This document shows positions 52,000-61,325 of a stretch of 64,000 nt of DNA, piece after piece (the stretch's first letter is position 1; each line of letters opens with the position of its first letter). Source of the DNA: Polyangiaceae bacterium (lineage in GTDB: Bacteria; Myxococcota_A; Polyangia; Polyangiales; Polyangiaceae); assembly GCA_016712345.1 (NCBI GenBank), contig JADJRH010000001.1, positions 4,092,001 through 4,156,000 on the forward strand, read 5' to 3'. The position numbers were made by a program, and so were the translations under genes. Below the pieces are notes generated by a model. It had not been told where the DNA came from. It saw nothing but the letters and a program-made list of their open reading frames with translations, and searched no databases.

Positions 52000-54480
52000 A
52001 TGTTCGATTCTAAAGTCCCTCGCGATCGAGGGCGAGCGACAACGTCGCTCTGGTCCGGCCTTGTGACTTTTTTGGTCACGTTGCTCTTCGCGCTCCCCGC
52101 GCACGCGAGCGAAGCGGACCTCAAGTTGCCCGATCTTCGCTCCGTGCGATTCATGGGTGTCGATGGGCACACGCTGCTGCTCGGCGGCATGGGCGTTTGC
52201 GCGCTCGGCTTCATCTTTGGTCTCGCGATCTACACCCAGCTCAAAAATCTCCCCGTTCACAAGGCGATGTTGGAGATCAGCGAGCTGATCTACGAGACGT
52301 GCAAAACGTACCTGATGACCCAGTTCAAGTTCATTTTGCTGCTGGAGGTACTCATCGGCGGCATCATGGCTGTGTACTTCGGCTACTTCGGCCACATGGA
52401 TGCCGGTCGCGTCATCCTCATTCTTCTTTGCAGCCTGATCGGCATTTTGGGCTCCACCGGCGTTGCCTGGTTCGGCATGCGCATCAACACGTTTGCAAAT
52501 TCGCGCACCGCGTTTGCGAGCCTCAGGGGCAAGCCGTTTCCCACCTACGCGATCCCGCTCAAGGCCGGCATGAGCATCGGCGCGGTGCTCATCAGCACCG
52601 AGCTGCTCGTCATGCTCATCATCCTCCTCTTCGTGCCTCGTGATTACGCCGGAGCTTGTTTCATCGGCTTTGCGATCGGTGAGTCGCTCGGCGCATCCGC
52701 GCTTCGTATCGCGGGCGGCATCTTCACAAAGATCGCCGACATCGGTTCGGACCTCATGAAGATCGTCTTCAACATCAAAGAAGACGACGCGCGTAACCCC
52801 GGCGTCATCGCCGACTGCACCGGTGACAACGCCGGTGACTCGGTTGGTCCCTCGGCCGACGGTTTTGAAACGTACGGCGTGACCGGCGTTGCGCTCATCA
52901 CGTTCATTCTCCTCGCCGTCACGCAGGAGACCATTCAGGTTCAGCTCCTCGTTTGGATCTTCGTGATGCGCATCGTGATGGTTCTCGCGAGCATCGTTTC
53001 GTACTGGATCAACGACATCATCGCGAAGGCCCGTTACCAAACGGCTGACAAAATGAACTTCGAGCAGCCGCTCACCCAACTCGTGTGGATCACCTCGGTG
53101 GTCAGCGTGCTCCTCACCTACGTTGTTTCGTACATGCTGATCCCCACGCTGGGCGACGGCACCTACTGGTGGAAGCTCTCCACGATCATCACGTGCGGCA
53201 CATTGGCCGGCGCGATCATCCCCGAGCTTGTCAAAATCTTCACCTCCACAGAGTCAAAACACGTTCGCGAAGTTGTCACGTCGTCGCGTGAAGGCGGCGC
53301 GTCGCTCAACGTTCTGTCGGGTCTCGTGGCCGGTAACTTCTCGGCCTATTGGCTCGGTGTTGTGATCGCGGGCCTCTGCGGCATCGCGTATTTCATGTCC
53401 GGCGGACTCGACGCGATCATGGTCGCACCGGCCGTTTTCGCATTCGGCCTCGTGGCGTTCGGCTTCCTCGGAATGGGCCCTGTCACCATCGCCGTCGACT
53501 CGTACGGCCCCGTTACCGATAACGCACAGAGTGTATACGAACTCAGCGTCATCGAGTCGATTGAGGGCATCGGCGACAAGGTCAAAAAAGAGTTTGGGTT
53601 TGAACCCAACTTTGAAAAAGCCAAACACTACCTCGAAGAAAACGACGGCGCGGGCAACACGTTTAAGGCGACTGCCAAGCCCGTGCTCATTGGTACCGCG
53701 GTTGTCGGCGCCACAACGATGACGTTTTCGATCATCGTAACGCTCGCCAAGGAGCTGCATGCCAACGCCGGAACCATCACGCAACAACTCCGAAGCGTCG
53801 CGGCGGATCTCTCAATCCTCAACGCGCCCTTCCTCCTCGGCCTCATCCTCGGCGGCGCCGTGATCTACTGGTTCACCGGTGCATCGACGCAGGCGGTTGT
53901 CACCGGCGCGTACCGCGCTGTCGAGTTCATCAAGGCAAACATCAAACTGGAGTCGACTGAAAAGGCCAGCATTGCCGACTCGAAAAAGGTCGTTGAGATC
54001 TGCACGCAATACGCCCAAAAAGGCATGCTCAACATCTTCCTTGCGGTGTTCTTCAGCACCATGGCGTTTGCGTTCCTCGATCCGTACCTCTTCATTGGGT
54101 ACCTGATCTCGATCGCGGTCACGGGCCTTTTCCAAGCGCTCTTTATGGCCAACGCCGGCGGCGCCTGGGACAACGCAAAGAAGGTTGTTGAGGTTGAACT
54201 CAAGGCCAAAGGCACCGAACTGCACGCGGCATGTGTTGTCGGTGACACCGTCGGCGATCCATTCAAGGACACGTCGTCGGTGGCCCTAAACCCCGTCATC
54301 AAGTTCACAACGCTCTTCGGGTTGCTCGCCGTTGAACTCGCGCTGCAACTCAAGAGCGTCAACCTCAAAGCCGGCCTCGCCGTGGCGTTCTTCCTCGCGT
54401 CGGTCGTCTTTGTGTACCGTTCGTTCTACGGCATGCGCATCGAGTCGTCGAACGATGCCAAAGCCTCTGCGAAGGCGTAA
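52000..54480 (+). CDS. hppA: Membrane-bound ion-translocating pyrophosphatase
   Basis: 826 aa with AAGGAGG nine bases before ATG 52000. A signal-like first helix and about 16 membrane segments. The pyrophosphate/Mg site includes DIGSDLMKIVFNIKEDDARNP and DNAGDSVGPSADGFETYGVTG, a divergent form of the usual DNVGDCAGMAADLFETY motif. ITESKHVREV-like and VVGDTVGDPFKDTSSVALNP near the end are also standard. In GAGNTFKATAK, Lys occupies the position that is Ala in K+-dependent enzymes, suggesting K+ independence. The enzyme couples PPi hydrolysis to H+ or Na+ export; which ion cannot be decided by eye. An intrinsic terminator follows directly. Confidence 0.93.
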   Translation: MFDSKVPRDRGRATTSLWSGLVTFLVTLLFALPAHASEADLKLPDLRSVRFMGVDGHTLLLGGMGVCALGFIFGLAIYTQLKNLPVHKAMLEISELIYETCKTYLMTQFKFILLLEVLIGGIMAVYFGYFGHMDAGRVILILLCSLIGILGSTGVAWFGMRINTFANSRTAFASLRGKPFPTYAIPLKAGMSIGAVLISTELLVMLIILLFVPRDYAGACFIGFAIGESLGASALRIAGGIFTKIADIGSDLMKIVFNIKEDDARNPGVIADCTGDNAGDSVGPSADGFETYGVTGVALITFILLAVTQETIQVQLLVWIFVMRIVMVLASIVSYWINDIIAKARYQTADKMNFEQPLTQLVWITSVVSVLLTYVVSYMLIPTLGDGTYWWKLSTIITCGTLAGAIIPELVKIFTSTESKHVREVVTSSREGGASLNVLSGLVAGNFSAYWLGVVIAGLCGIAYFMSGGLDAIMVAPAVFAFGLVAFGFLGMGPVTIAVDSYGPVTDNAQSVYELSVIESIEGIGDKVKKEFGFEPNFEKAKHYLEENDGAGNTFKATAKPVLIGTAVVGATTMTFSIIVTLAKELHANAGTITQQLRSVAADLSILNAPFLLGLILGGAVIYWFTGASTQAVVTGAYRAVEFIKANIKLESTEKASIADSKKVVEICTQYAQKGMLNIFLAVFFSTMAFAFLDPYLFIGYLISIAVTGLFQALFMANAGGAWDNAKKVVEVELKAKGTELHAACVVGDTVGDPFKDTSSVALNPVIKFTTLFGLLAVELALQLKSVNLKAGLAVAFFLASVVFVYRSFYGMRIESSNDAKASAKA

Positions 54481-56610
54481 TTGTCCCTTCGCTCGCAACC
54501 AAGGCGCGCCGGTGTGTACACATCGGCGCGCTTTTTCTTTGTCCCGTTTTTTTTCCTATTTTTTTTATCAAAGGGAGCGAAAGCCGATGAAACGGCGCCG
54601 TCCCCGACAGTCGGCCCTGTTCCGATCGATCCCTCTCCCAATCCTCCCAATCCTTCCAATCCAATCGATGTGAACGTGACCGGCGACCGAACGCCGCGCG
54701 CGTCTCAGGATCCCAACGTCGCTTCGTATTCAATCCGCGGTGAGGCTCTGCGACGCCCCGGAGCGACGGCGATCGACGCCTTGGCCAGATCACCCGGAAC
54801 GCAGATCAGCCGAACAGGCGCCGGTTCGGATCTCGCAACGCTCTCCATTCGAGGTGCGCCGAGCGCATCGCTCCCTGTGTACATCGCAGGTGTACGCATC
54901 AACGACGATGTCACCGGCACTGCTGATTTGTCCACCATTGCGCTCGCAACGATGGAGCGCGTGGATCTCTATCGAGGCAACGCGCCTTCATCTGCCGATC
55001 GACTTGGGATCGGCGGAGCCCTTTTTTTCGAGCCCAAATTGCCTCGCGGAACACGCGTGGGCGCCTCCATGGGAGCGGGCGACTTCGGCGAAGTGAATCT
55101 GAGCGCGTTTGCATCGGCCGGAAGCGGCGCGGCCGGCGCGCTCTTTTCTGTGTATTGGGGCCGCGCTCAGAACAACTTCACGTTCACCGACACGCGCGAA
55201 ACGCTCGATGCTCGCGACGACACGTCGGTCACGCGACGAAACGGCGACAGCGACACCGTTGACGCGTGGGCCATTGGCCGCTTGGAGGTACCGCGCGGCG
55301 GCCGCGTTGTGCTGCTCGCCAACGCGTTTGAACGTGAGCAGGGGATTGTGGGCCCCTCGGTTTCACCGGCGCTCTTTGCCCGCTCAAAAACCCAGCGCAG
55401 AATCGCCGCGGCAACCACTCGCTTTTCGTGCGCCTCAGCGCCGCCCCCCGCTTCGGACACGACCGCAGCCCAATCGCCGAGCCACACCCCTCCCGCCGAT
55501 CGCTGCTCGCTCAATCTCACGTCGAGCGTGATCGTTTCGCGCCGATCGATCTCCGATCCACTCGGTGAGCTTGGATTTTTCGCGGCGCACACCGACGTTT
55601 TCGGCGAAAGGTGGCTTTCATCGGCAACGCTCCGTCTCAGGCCGTTCGACGCGCTGGAGATCTCCGGCGGCTTGTTCGCCGGCGTCGATCGATTGCGCGT
55701 GTCGCCGCGCGATCGCGAAGGTACACATGCGGCGCGCGCATCGGTCACCGGCTCCATCGATGCTCGCCTTCACGTGACTCAGCGAGTGAGTGTGTTTGCC
55801 CTGGGCGGTGGAGAGTGCCACTCTCCTCTGGGCGGTCAGAATTCAGCGTGTGCGCTGGGTGGCCCCGCAGGGAGGGCCGGTGTACACCTGAATCTGCCAC
55901 TTGGTATTGAGTTGATTGGCTCCGGCGGTTCGTACGTGCGAGTTCCAACCCTCGGTGAACAATTTGGACTGTCAGGCTCCGTGACAGGCAATCCCGATCT
56001 GCTCCCCGAACGGGGTTTCACGGGTGAATTGGAAGCGCGGTACAGCGGCGGAGTTGGCTCGTTGTCATGGTTTTTAGATGTGACGGCGTTTGCCCGTGTT
56101 GCCGAGAATCTCATTGCTTATCGCCGCACGTCTGCCGCCACCATTGCCCCATTTAATGTGGCCAATGCTCAAACGCTCGGCGCCGAGGTTCTCGCCGGCA
56201 TCAATATCGGCGACTACGCTTCTCTGGAGCAGGCAATGACATTGCTCGACCCTCGCGACGTGACCGAAAATCGCAACGAAACAAACGCTCAATTGCCTTA
56301 TCAAGCGGCCTTTACCTCATCGTCGCGAGTGGAAGTGGGCGTCAATGCCAACTCCGCCAACATGCTTTTTCAGCGAGCGGCTTTGGGTACCACGTTTGCT
56401 TATCGAAGCGCGCGCACCGCTGACAGCGCCGGGGCCAATTGGCTGCCAGAACAGCGAGAGTTTAATATCGATGCGACGTTTTGGTTTTTGCAAAAGCACA
56501 TTGTCGCGCGCTTGGCTCTCACCAATGCCTTTAACGTGGCCAATCAAGACATCCTCGGCTTTCCGTTGCCGTCGCGGGCACTCCATGGTTCTTTGGAGGG
56601 AACATGGTGA
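54481..56610 (+). CDS. TonB-dependent receptor (BtuB-like)
   Basis: 709 aa if TTG 54481 is the start, directly after the hppA stop; GTG 54514 is an alternative. The signal peptide is Phe-rich (FFFVPFFFLFFLSKGAKA, cut before DE). The plug follows: VNVTGDRTPRASQDPNVASYSIRGEAL, ATLSIRGAPSASLPVYIAGVRIND and RVDLYRGNAPSSADRLGIGGALFFE. A beta-barrel runs to the C-terminal aromatic end (GSLEGTW). Barrel words RVPTLGEQFGL and GNPDLLPERGFTGELEARY are typical of BtuB-type receptors. A small-molecule or metal-chelate importer is expected; ligand unknown. It overlaps the next lipoprotein gene by 7 bp. Confidence 0.83.
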   Translation: MSLRSQPRRAGVYTSARFFFVPFFFLFFLSKGAKADETAPSPTVGPVPIDPSPNPPNPSNPIDVNVTGDRTPRASQDPNVASYSIRGEALRRPGATAIDALARSPGTQISRTGAGSDLATLSIRGAPSASLPVYIAGVRINDDVTGTADLSTIALATMERVDLYRGNAPSSADRLGIGGALFFEPKLPRGTRVGASMGAGDFGEVNLSAFASAGSGAAGALFSVYWGRAQNNFTFTDTRETLDARDDTSVTRRNGDSDTVDAWAIGRLEVPRGGRVVLLANAFEREQGIVGPSVSPALFARSKTQRRIAAATTRFSCASAPPPASDTTAAQSPSHTPPADRCSLNLTSSVIVSRRSISDPLGELGFFAAHTDVFGERWLSSATLRLRPFDALEISGGLFAGVDRLRVSPRDREGTHAARASVTGSIDARLHVTQRVSVFALGGGECHSPLGGQNSACALGGPAGRAGVHLNLPLGIELIGSGGSYVRVPTLGEQFGLSGSVTGNPDLLPERGFTGELEARYSGGVGSLSWFLDVTAFARVAENLIAYRRTSAATIAPFNVANAQTLGAEVLAGINIGDYASLEQAMTLLDPRDVTENRNETNAQLPYQAAFTSSSRVEVGVNANSANMLFQRAALGTTFAYRSARTADSAGANWLPEQREFNIDATFWFLQKHIVARLALTNAFNVANQDILGFPLPSRALHGSLEGTW
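54504..54540 (+). terminator. Intrinsic terminator of hppA, inside the receptor signal-peptide codons
   Basis: GCGCGCCG / CGGCGCGC 8-bp GC stem, 12-base loop containing GTGTACAC, then TTTTTCTTT. It starts 24 bp after the hppA stop. The T-tract also encodes the Phe-rich core of the receptor signal peptide if translation starts at 54481 or 54514. Confidence 0.75.
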
Positions 56611-57821
56611 CTCGGGGTTGCGCCGTTGGGTCTTGTTGTTGGCTGATTGGCAGTTTGGGCTGCGGCCCCACAGAAATTCAAAACACCGGTGGCACCAACG
56701 TTGAGCCCGGGCTTTTTGGGCGCGGCGTGATCACTGTGAATCAGAATGACAATTACGACGCCACAAATACCTCCCTTGTCGGGGTAAATGGCGCCGTTTT
56801 GTCAGAGTCACTTCTATCAAAAGGCCTTTCAGGGGATGTCACGGCCCCCACAATGCCAAGTTTTGGCACTGACATTGTTTTGCTCGACAGGTATCCATCA
56901 CTCATTCATTGGGTCAATGTCAAAACTGGAGAGCTTCGTTCTCAATTTCACGCTGATAGCGATGGTTTGGCGCAAAACCCGTGGGATTATATTCCCATTT
57001 CCAATACCAAAGCGTATGTGGTTCGGTACGACGGTGTTTCCGGAACAAGCACTCACGGTGACGTGATTGTGGTCAATCCGCAAACTGCCAATGTTACCTC
57101 CGGCGTAGAAAAGCGGGTGGACGTTGCAACCGCTTCGGCGCCGTCCAATGGCTTTTCAATTCACCCGGCGCGCGGTGTTGTTGTCAATGACACGGCGTAT
57201 GTGGTGAGCGTTGTGGCGTCGCCGAGTTATGAATATGCGCCTTCCAAACTCATTGTGATCAACACAACCACCGATGAAGTGGAAAAGGTCATTGAACTTT
57301 CGGCCACCAATTGCAATGCGCTCGCCCTTTCACCCAATCGCGACAAACTCGGTATTGCGTGCGCCGGGGACTTGTTGGCCGATGAAGGGGTCAATCAAGG
57401 CAACTCTGCGCTCATTGAAATAGCGCTCAACCAAGTGGCAGAAACGTGGCGTTTGCCCGCCAAAAGTGCTGGAAACGGCGTGTTCGGATTTTCAATTACC
57501 TACGCCTCTCAAGACCAATTGCTTGCGCTGTTTTTGGGCAACGTGCAAGCGTCGGTATCGGATCAAGCCCTGTCTGTAAACGTAGCAACCAATGAAGTGG
57601 CCATTGTTGCTTCCGCGCCGCCCGTTCAACTGGGCGGCGTTTTATGCCCGTTGTCAATGAACGCAACCAGCCCAACACCCCCTGAAACATGCTTTGTTTC
57701 CAATGCAAGTAATGCCGAGTTGCTGCGATTCACGGTAGAAACCGGCGCACCAAGCAACGAAGAGGCCATTACAGTCGACACTGTGTTTGGGTTGCCCCCG
57801 CGCGGCTTAGGCCAATTTTAG
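56604..57821 (+). CDS. Beta-propeller (YncE-like) lipoprotein
   Basis: 405 aa. Signal peptide with lipobox SLGC predicts lipid anchoring. Repeating propeller strands are seen: DIVLLDRYPSLIHWVNVKTGEL, GDVIVVNPQTANV, SKLIVINTTTDEVEKVIELSATNCNALALSPNRDKLGIACAG and QALSVNVATNEVAIVASAP. The start overlaps the TonB receptor end (ATGGTGA), so the two proteins are made together. The lipoprotein probably helps capture the receptor's ligand. Its stop abuts that of the convergent CPBP gene (1 bp apart), with no terminator between. Confidence 0.8.
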   Translation: MVTRGCAVGSCCWLIGSLGCGPTEIQNTGGTNVEPGLFGRGVITVNQNDNYDATNTSLVGVNGAVLSESLLSKGLSGDVTAPTMPSFGTDIVLLDRYPSLIHWVNVKTGELRSQFHADSDGLAQNPWDYIPISNTKAYVVRYDGVSGTSTHGDVIVVNPQTANVTSGVEKRVDVATASAPSNGFSIHPARGVVVNDTAYVVSVVASPSYEYAPSKLIVINTTTDEVEKVIELSATNCNALALSPNRDKLGIACAGDLLADEGVNQGNSALIEIALNQVAETWRLPAKSAGNGVFGFSITYASQDQLLALFLGNVQASVSDQALSVNVATNEVAIVASAPPVQLGGVLCPLSMNATSPTPPETCFVSNASNAELLRFTVETGAPSNEEAITVDTVFGLPPRGLGQF

Positions 57822-59204
57822 CTAATTCAATAACAGCGCTTTCGCCATTAAGAGCGCCACCAAGTTATTGAGTGCATGCATGACCATGCTCGGCCCAAGC
57901 GCTTTTTCATGCACTTTTACAAGCGACAGCATGATCCCCAAAAAAAAGACACCCACCAAACCCAACCCCACCTGCGGGTGAACAATCGCAAACAAAAATG
58001 CCGTTGCGAAAGGGGCGAGTTTGGCGGAGTAGGCCGTTGCAATGCCTGTTTGGAGCGCTCCCCGAAACACCACTTCTTCGACGATTGGAGCCATGACCGC
58101 GGCGATCACCGCCCAAAGAACAAAGGTGAGAAAGTGGTTATCAGATTGAAGGTTGTCGATCAGCGGATGGGTATGACTCGGCAGTCCGAGCCGCTCAAAC
58201 AAGGCTGAAAGCGGCATCATCACAATCAACAGCGGCGGCCAAACAAGCAGGTAGCTAAACACTCCCACTTTAATTGAGCGTCTGAGCGGTACACCCGTCA
58301 GGCCCAGAGGGAGATTTGCGCGCGTGCAGAATGCGTAGTGTGCGCATCCCACAACAGCGAGAAGGAAAAGCTCCGCAACAAGGGTCACAAGCACTGTTGA
58401 CTGCGGCGATGAAGGGCTTTTCAACCCAGATACAACAAATGGCAATGCGAGTGACGCGGCGAAAAACACCGCGACAACTGCCAAGTACCGCGAACCCGCG
58501 GTGGGCTCGGGCACTTTTGACGAAGGATCGGCTCTCAGCCCGGTGCGCAGCGTTTGGAATATTTTGCCCGGCGAAAACAGGGTGATGAGCCATGCAAGTG
58601 CACCGGAAAGAAGCAAAAATCCAAACAAAAACAGGGCGCCCAACACCACCCAACCCGCCTGAATGGCCCGTTCTTCGGCGGCGCGCGCTCCACTCTCGTC
58701 GCCGAGGTTTCGGAGCAACACCGCTTTCAGAAGCACATCAAAGTACCCCACGCGAATCTCCGTGAGGCGCTGTTCGAGGTGTGCGCGGCGGTCCTGCAGA
58801 ACCGGTCCGAGCAGCACTTCTCGCAACACATCGGCTTCGTCCGCAGGCGCGGGCACGCGAACTTCGGGCGGCAACTGCCCCAACGATGTGAGCGCCGATT
58901 GTGTACACATTTGCCGACGGTACGCGCACCAGATTGCTTTGCGCCGCAGTGCTCGCGCTTGGTCGGTTTGATTTTCCGAAGCCGCCGCCTTGTCGAGCGC
59001 TTCCACGAGCGGAGCTTCGTACGCATCTGCGATTGTTCCGGGAACGCTCGCGCCCACAACGGCCAGTTTGGCGAGCATTGTGAGTTCAACCGTGGAGCGT
59101 CCCTTGGGAGCGCTCGCCGCCCTGCGGATTTGCGTGAACGCGGAGAGCGCGGCGAGCAGAACAATGAGCGCCGTCAGTGCGTGAGAGACACCTTTTGACT
59201 TCAT
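57822..59204 (-). CDS. CPBP-family intramembrane metalloprotease
   Basis: 460 aa. The C-terminal ABI/CPBP domain has all motifs: APIVEEVVFRGALQTG (EExxxR), TAFLFAIVHPQVG (FxxxH) and SMVMHALNNLVAL (HxxxN). An N-terminal region has one helix, a ~150-residue soluble part (LVEALDKAAASENQTDQARALRRKAIWCAYRR...RAHLEQRLTEIRV) and further helices. The family contains Rce1-like prenyl-protein proteases and bacteriocin-immunity proteins. ATG 59204 overlaps the kinase stop (ATGA), so the protease is co-translated with a signalling kinase. Confidence 0.88.
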   Translation of the reverse strand: MKSKGVSHALTALIVLLAALSAFTQIRRAASAPKGRSTVELTMLAKLAVVGASVPGTIADAYEAPLVEALDKAAASENQTDQARALRRKAIWCAYRRQMCTQSALTSLGQLPPEVRVPAPADEADVLREVLLGPVLQDRRAHLEQRLTEIRVGYFDVLLKAVLLRNLGDESGARAAEERAIQAGWVVLGALFLFGFLLLSGALAWLITLFSPGKIFQTLRTGLRADPSSKVPEPTAGSRYLAVVAVFFAASLALPFVVSGLKSPSSPQSTVLVTLVAELFLLAVVGCAHYAFCTRANLPLGLTGVPLRRSIKVGVFSYLLVWPPLLIVMMPLSALFERLGLPSHTHPLIDNLQSDNHFLTFVLWAVIAAVMAPIVEEVVFRGALQTGIATAYSAKLAPFATAFLFAIVHPQVGLGLVGVFFLGIMLSLVKVHEKALGPSMVMHALNNLVALLMAKALLLN

Positions 59205-61237
59205 GAAACCGGGCCGACGTTGGGCGTTGCCGAATTGGCGGTGCGCGCCGTTTTGAAGCGGGCAAATGCATCACGTTTGGCGCTGCGCCGAAGCATTGCA
59301 GCGGCTTTTCTTGCGTCGGCCGGCAGGAGGTTTCGCGTTGTCCAAGCCGCTAAAAACGCCTCCTCCTCGGTGCGTTCCAACGTGACTCGGTAGCGCAGGA
59401 GCACAAAGCTCGGAAGCAGCACGAGGCCGAGCGACGACATCAAAAGGTACACCTTGAGAGCGGTGGGACGAAACTGAATCATCACAGGCGAGATCACGAG
59501 GCGACCGTCTTCAAACGTGTACGAAGACGGAATGAGCCCGAGCGCATCGAGCAAAAACGGCACGCAGATCGTGACAAGGCCCATGAGCACCGCAAACGTT
59601 CGGTACTTTCGATGTGTGTACATCATGAACGAAACGGTGTGTACCGCGGCCATGCCCGGCACAACCATCGCCCAACCGGCAACGGTGACGCCGGCTCCAA
59701 TGGCCACGCAGCCGCAGAGGTACATCGCGATCGGCAGCCACTCCGCGCGGGCGCCGCGGTACGCAAGCCAGGCCAAAAACGCAGCGCATGCGAGAGGAAG
59801 AAAGCCAACCCAACCCGCCGCCCAATTGTTTGGGCCGACCCACATCATGAGCGGCGCAAAGAGCATCCATGCCATGTACGCGATCAACATGCCGCGGCGC
59901 GCTTCAGCCTCGCAGCGCTCCTGAAACTCGGCGAGTTCACCGCGCGCTTCGGGCGGGATTCTGCGCGGTCGATTCACAAGCAGCGACATGAGCGTTGTCA
60001 TCGCTCCTTCGTGGCCCGGAAAGATCGCGAGCGCAGCGCTCGCCTCGCGCATCGCATTTTCGCGGCCCGCTTCGTCCTTGGCATCGGCTGCCGCTTCAGC
60101 CGCTTTCTGTGCGTGATCATCGGCCAGGTTGCGGCGCAGTTCGGTGTCGCGATCTCCGGCGAGAAACCCCTCAAGCAGCACCAAAAATTCGTTGGCCGAG
60201 GGGTACCGATCTTCGGGTTCAAGCGCGGTGGCTTTTACACAAATTGCCGACAGTTCAGGCGGCGCGTTGGCGGTGGGTACACGTTCGTTCGGCCTTGCGT
60301 CGGCCCCTTCAATTGTCGAGAGCAGCGTGTCTTCAACGCTTGTTCGTGGATGGAGCGGTTCAAGCGTTAAAAGCTCAAACAAAATTGCGCCGAGTGCGTA
60401 CACATCGGTGTGAGCATCAATGCGATCCAATTCACCTCGCGCCTGCTCCGGTGACATGTACCCAGGTGTTCCCAACATCTCCCCCGACAAGGTGTGACCC
60501 TCGCCGTTCGGTTGATCGGACACGGTGATCGGTTCCTTGTGTACATCTTCGCCTCCCACAATTTTGGCGAGCCCCCAGTCGAGCACCTGCACCTGACCGA
60601 AACTGCCGATCATGATGTTGCTCGGCTTGAGATCTCGATGAATCACACCATGCTCGTGGGCAAACGCCACCGCTTGGCACACGCTCTGAAGCACCGTGAG
60701 AAGCTTGTGCCTTCCGTACGACGCGTGCGTTTCGGCGTCGCCGTCACGCAGATCGCGGAGCACGCGCTCCAAAGTGCGTCCGCGCACCACTTTCATCGTG
60801 AAGTAATAAATGCCCTCGGGCCCAAGCCCCATGTCGTATACAGGCGCGATCGCAGGGTGTTCCAACTGACCCTGCACGCGTGCTTCGCGTAGAAATCGAG
60901 CGCGATATTCAGCGCGATCTGAACGATCTTTGCGCAGCAGTTTTGCCGCAACAAATCGGCCGATGCGCTGGTCCTTGCACATCACAACGCGGCCCATTCC
61001 ACCTTCGCCGAGAAGTTCGCGCTGTTCGTACCGCGCTGAAAACAACGTTGTGTCCGCCGGGCTTGCGGACAGCTCTGAAGAGGACACTTCGGGGCCGATG
61101 CGGCGTTGCGTTTCGGTGCCCGGAGTGGGCCATGCGCTCGCGGATGAGCGCTGAACGCGTTCCGTCGGCTCGTGCTGCTCTTCGGTTCGCACCTCCGGCG
61201 TGTGCACCGGGGGCGACGGGTCTTTCAGCTTCCCCAT
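59201..61237 (-). CDS. Ser/Thr protein kinase fused to polytopic membrane domain
   Basis: 678 aa from ATG 61237; the frame is open to 61357 but the extra part overlaps the divergent ABC-F promoter. Kinase motifs: LGEGGMGRVVMCKD (76-), VAAKLL (Lys), VIHRDLKPSNIMI, VLDWGLAKI (DWG in place of DFG, seen in some bacterial kinases) and GTPGYMSPEQARGE. After about residue 400 comes a charged helix and then five or six membrane helices (MAWMLFAPLMMWVG, GWVGFLPLACAAFLAWLAY, VLMGLVTICVPFLLDALG). The membrane part is unassigned and may sense lipids or voltage. Co-translated with the CPBP protease. Confidence 0.9.
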   Translation of the reverse strand: MGKLKDPSPPVHTPEVRTEEQHEPTERVQRSSASAWPTPGTETQRRIGPEVSSSELSASPADTTLFSARYEQRELLGEGGMGRVVMCKDQRIGRFVAAKLLRKDRSDRAEYRARFLREARVQGQLEHPAIAPVYDMGLGPEGIYYFTMKVVRGRTLERVLRDLRDGDAETHASYGRHKLLTVLQSVCQAVAFAHEHGVIHRDLKPSNIMIGSFGQVQVLDWGLAKIVGGEDVHKEPITVSDQPNGEGHTLSGEMLGTPGYMSPEQARGELDRIDAHTDVYALGAILFELLTLEPLHPRTSVEDTLLSTIEGADARPNERVPTANAPPELSAICVKATALEPEDRYPSANEFLVLLEGFLAGDRDTELRRNLADDHAQKAAEAAADAKDEAGRENAMREASAALAIFPGHEGAMTTLMSLLVNRPRRIPPEARGELAEFQERCEAEARRGMLIAYMAWMLFAPLMMWVGPNNWAAGWVGFLPLACAAFLAWLAYRGARAEWLPIAMYLCGCVAIGAGVTVAGWAMVVPGMAAVHTVSFMMYTHRKYRTFAVLMGLVTICVPFLLDALGLIPSSYTFEDGRLVISPVMIQFRPTALKVYLLMSSLGLVLLPSFVLLRYRVTLERTEEEAFLAAWTTRNLLPADARKAAAMLRRSAKRDAFARFKTARTANSATPNVGPVS

Positions 61238-61325
61238 GGCCGCTACGGTAACAGGCGCTATCGAGAACGGGTGTGAGCGAGGTTGGAACGTGACGACAAG
61301 CGTCGGCCCGACTACGAGGACGCGC

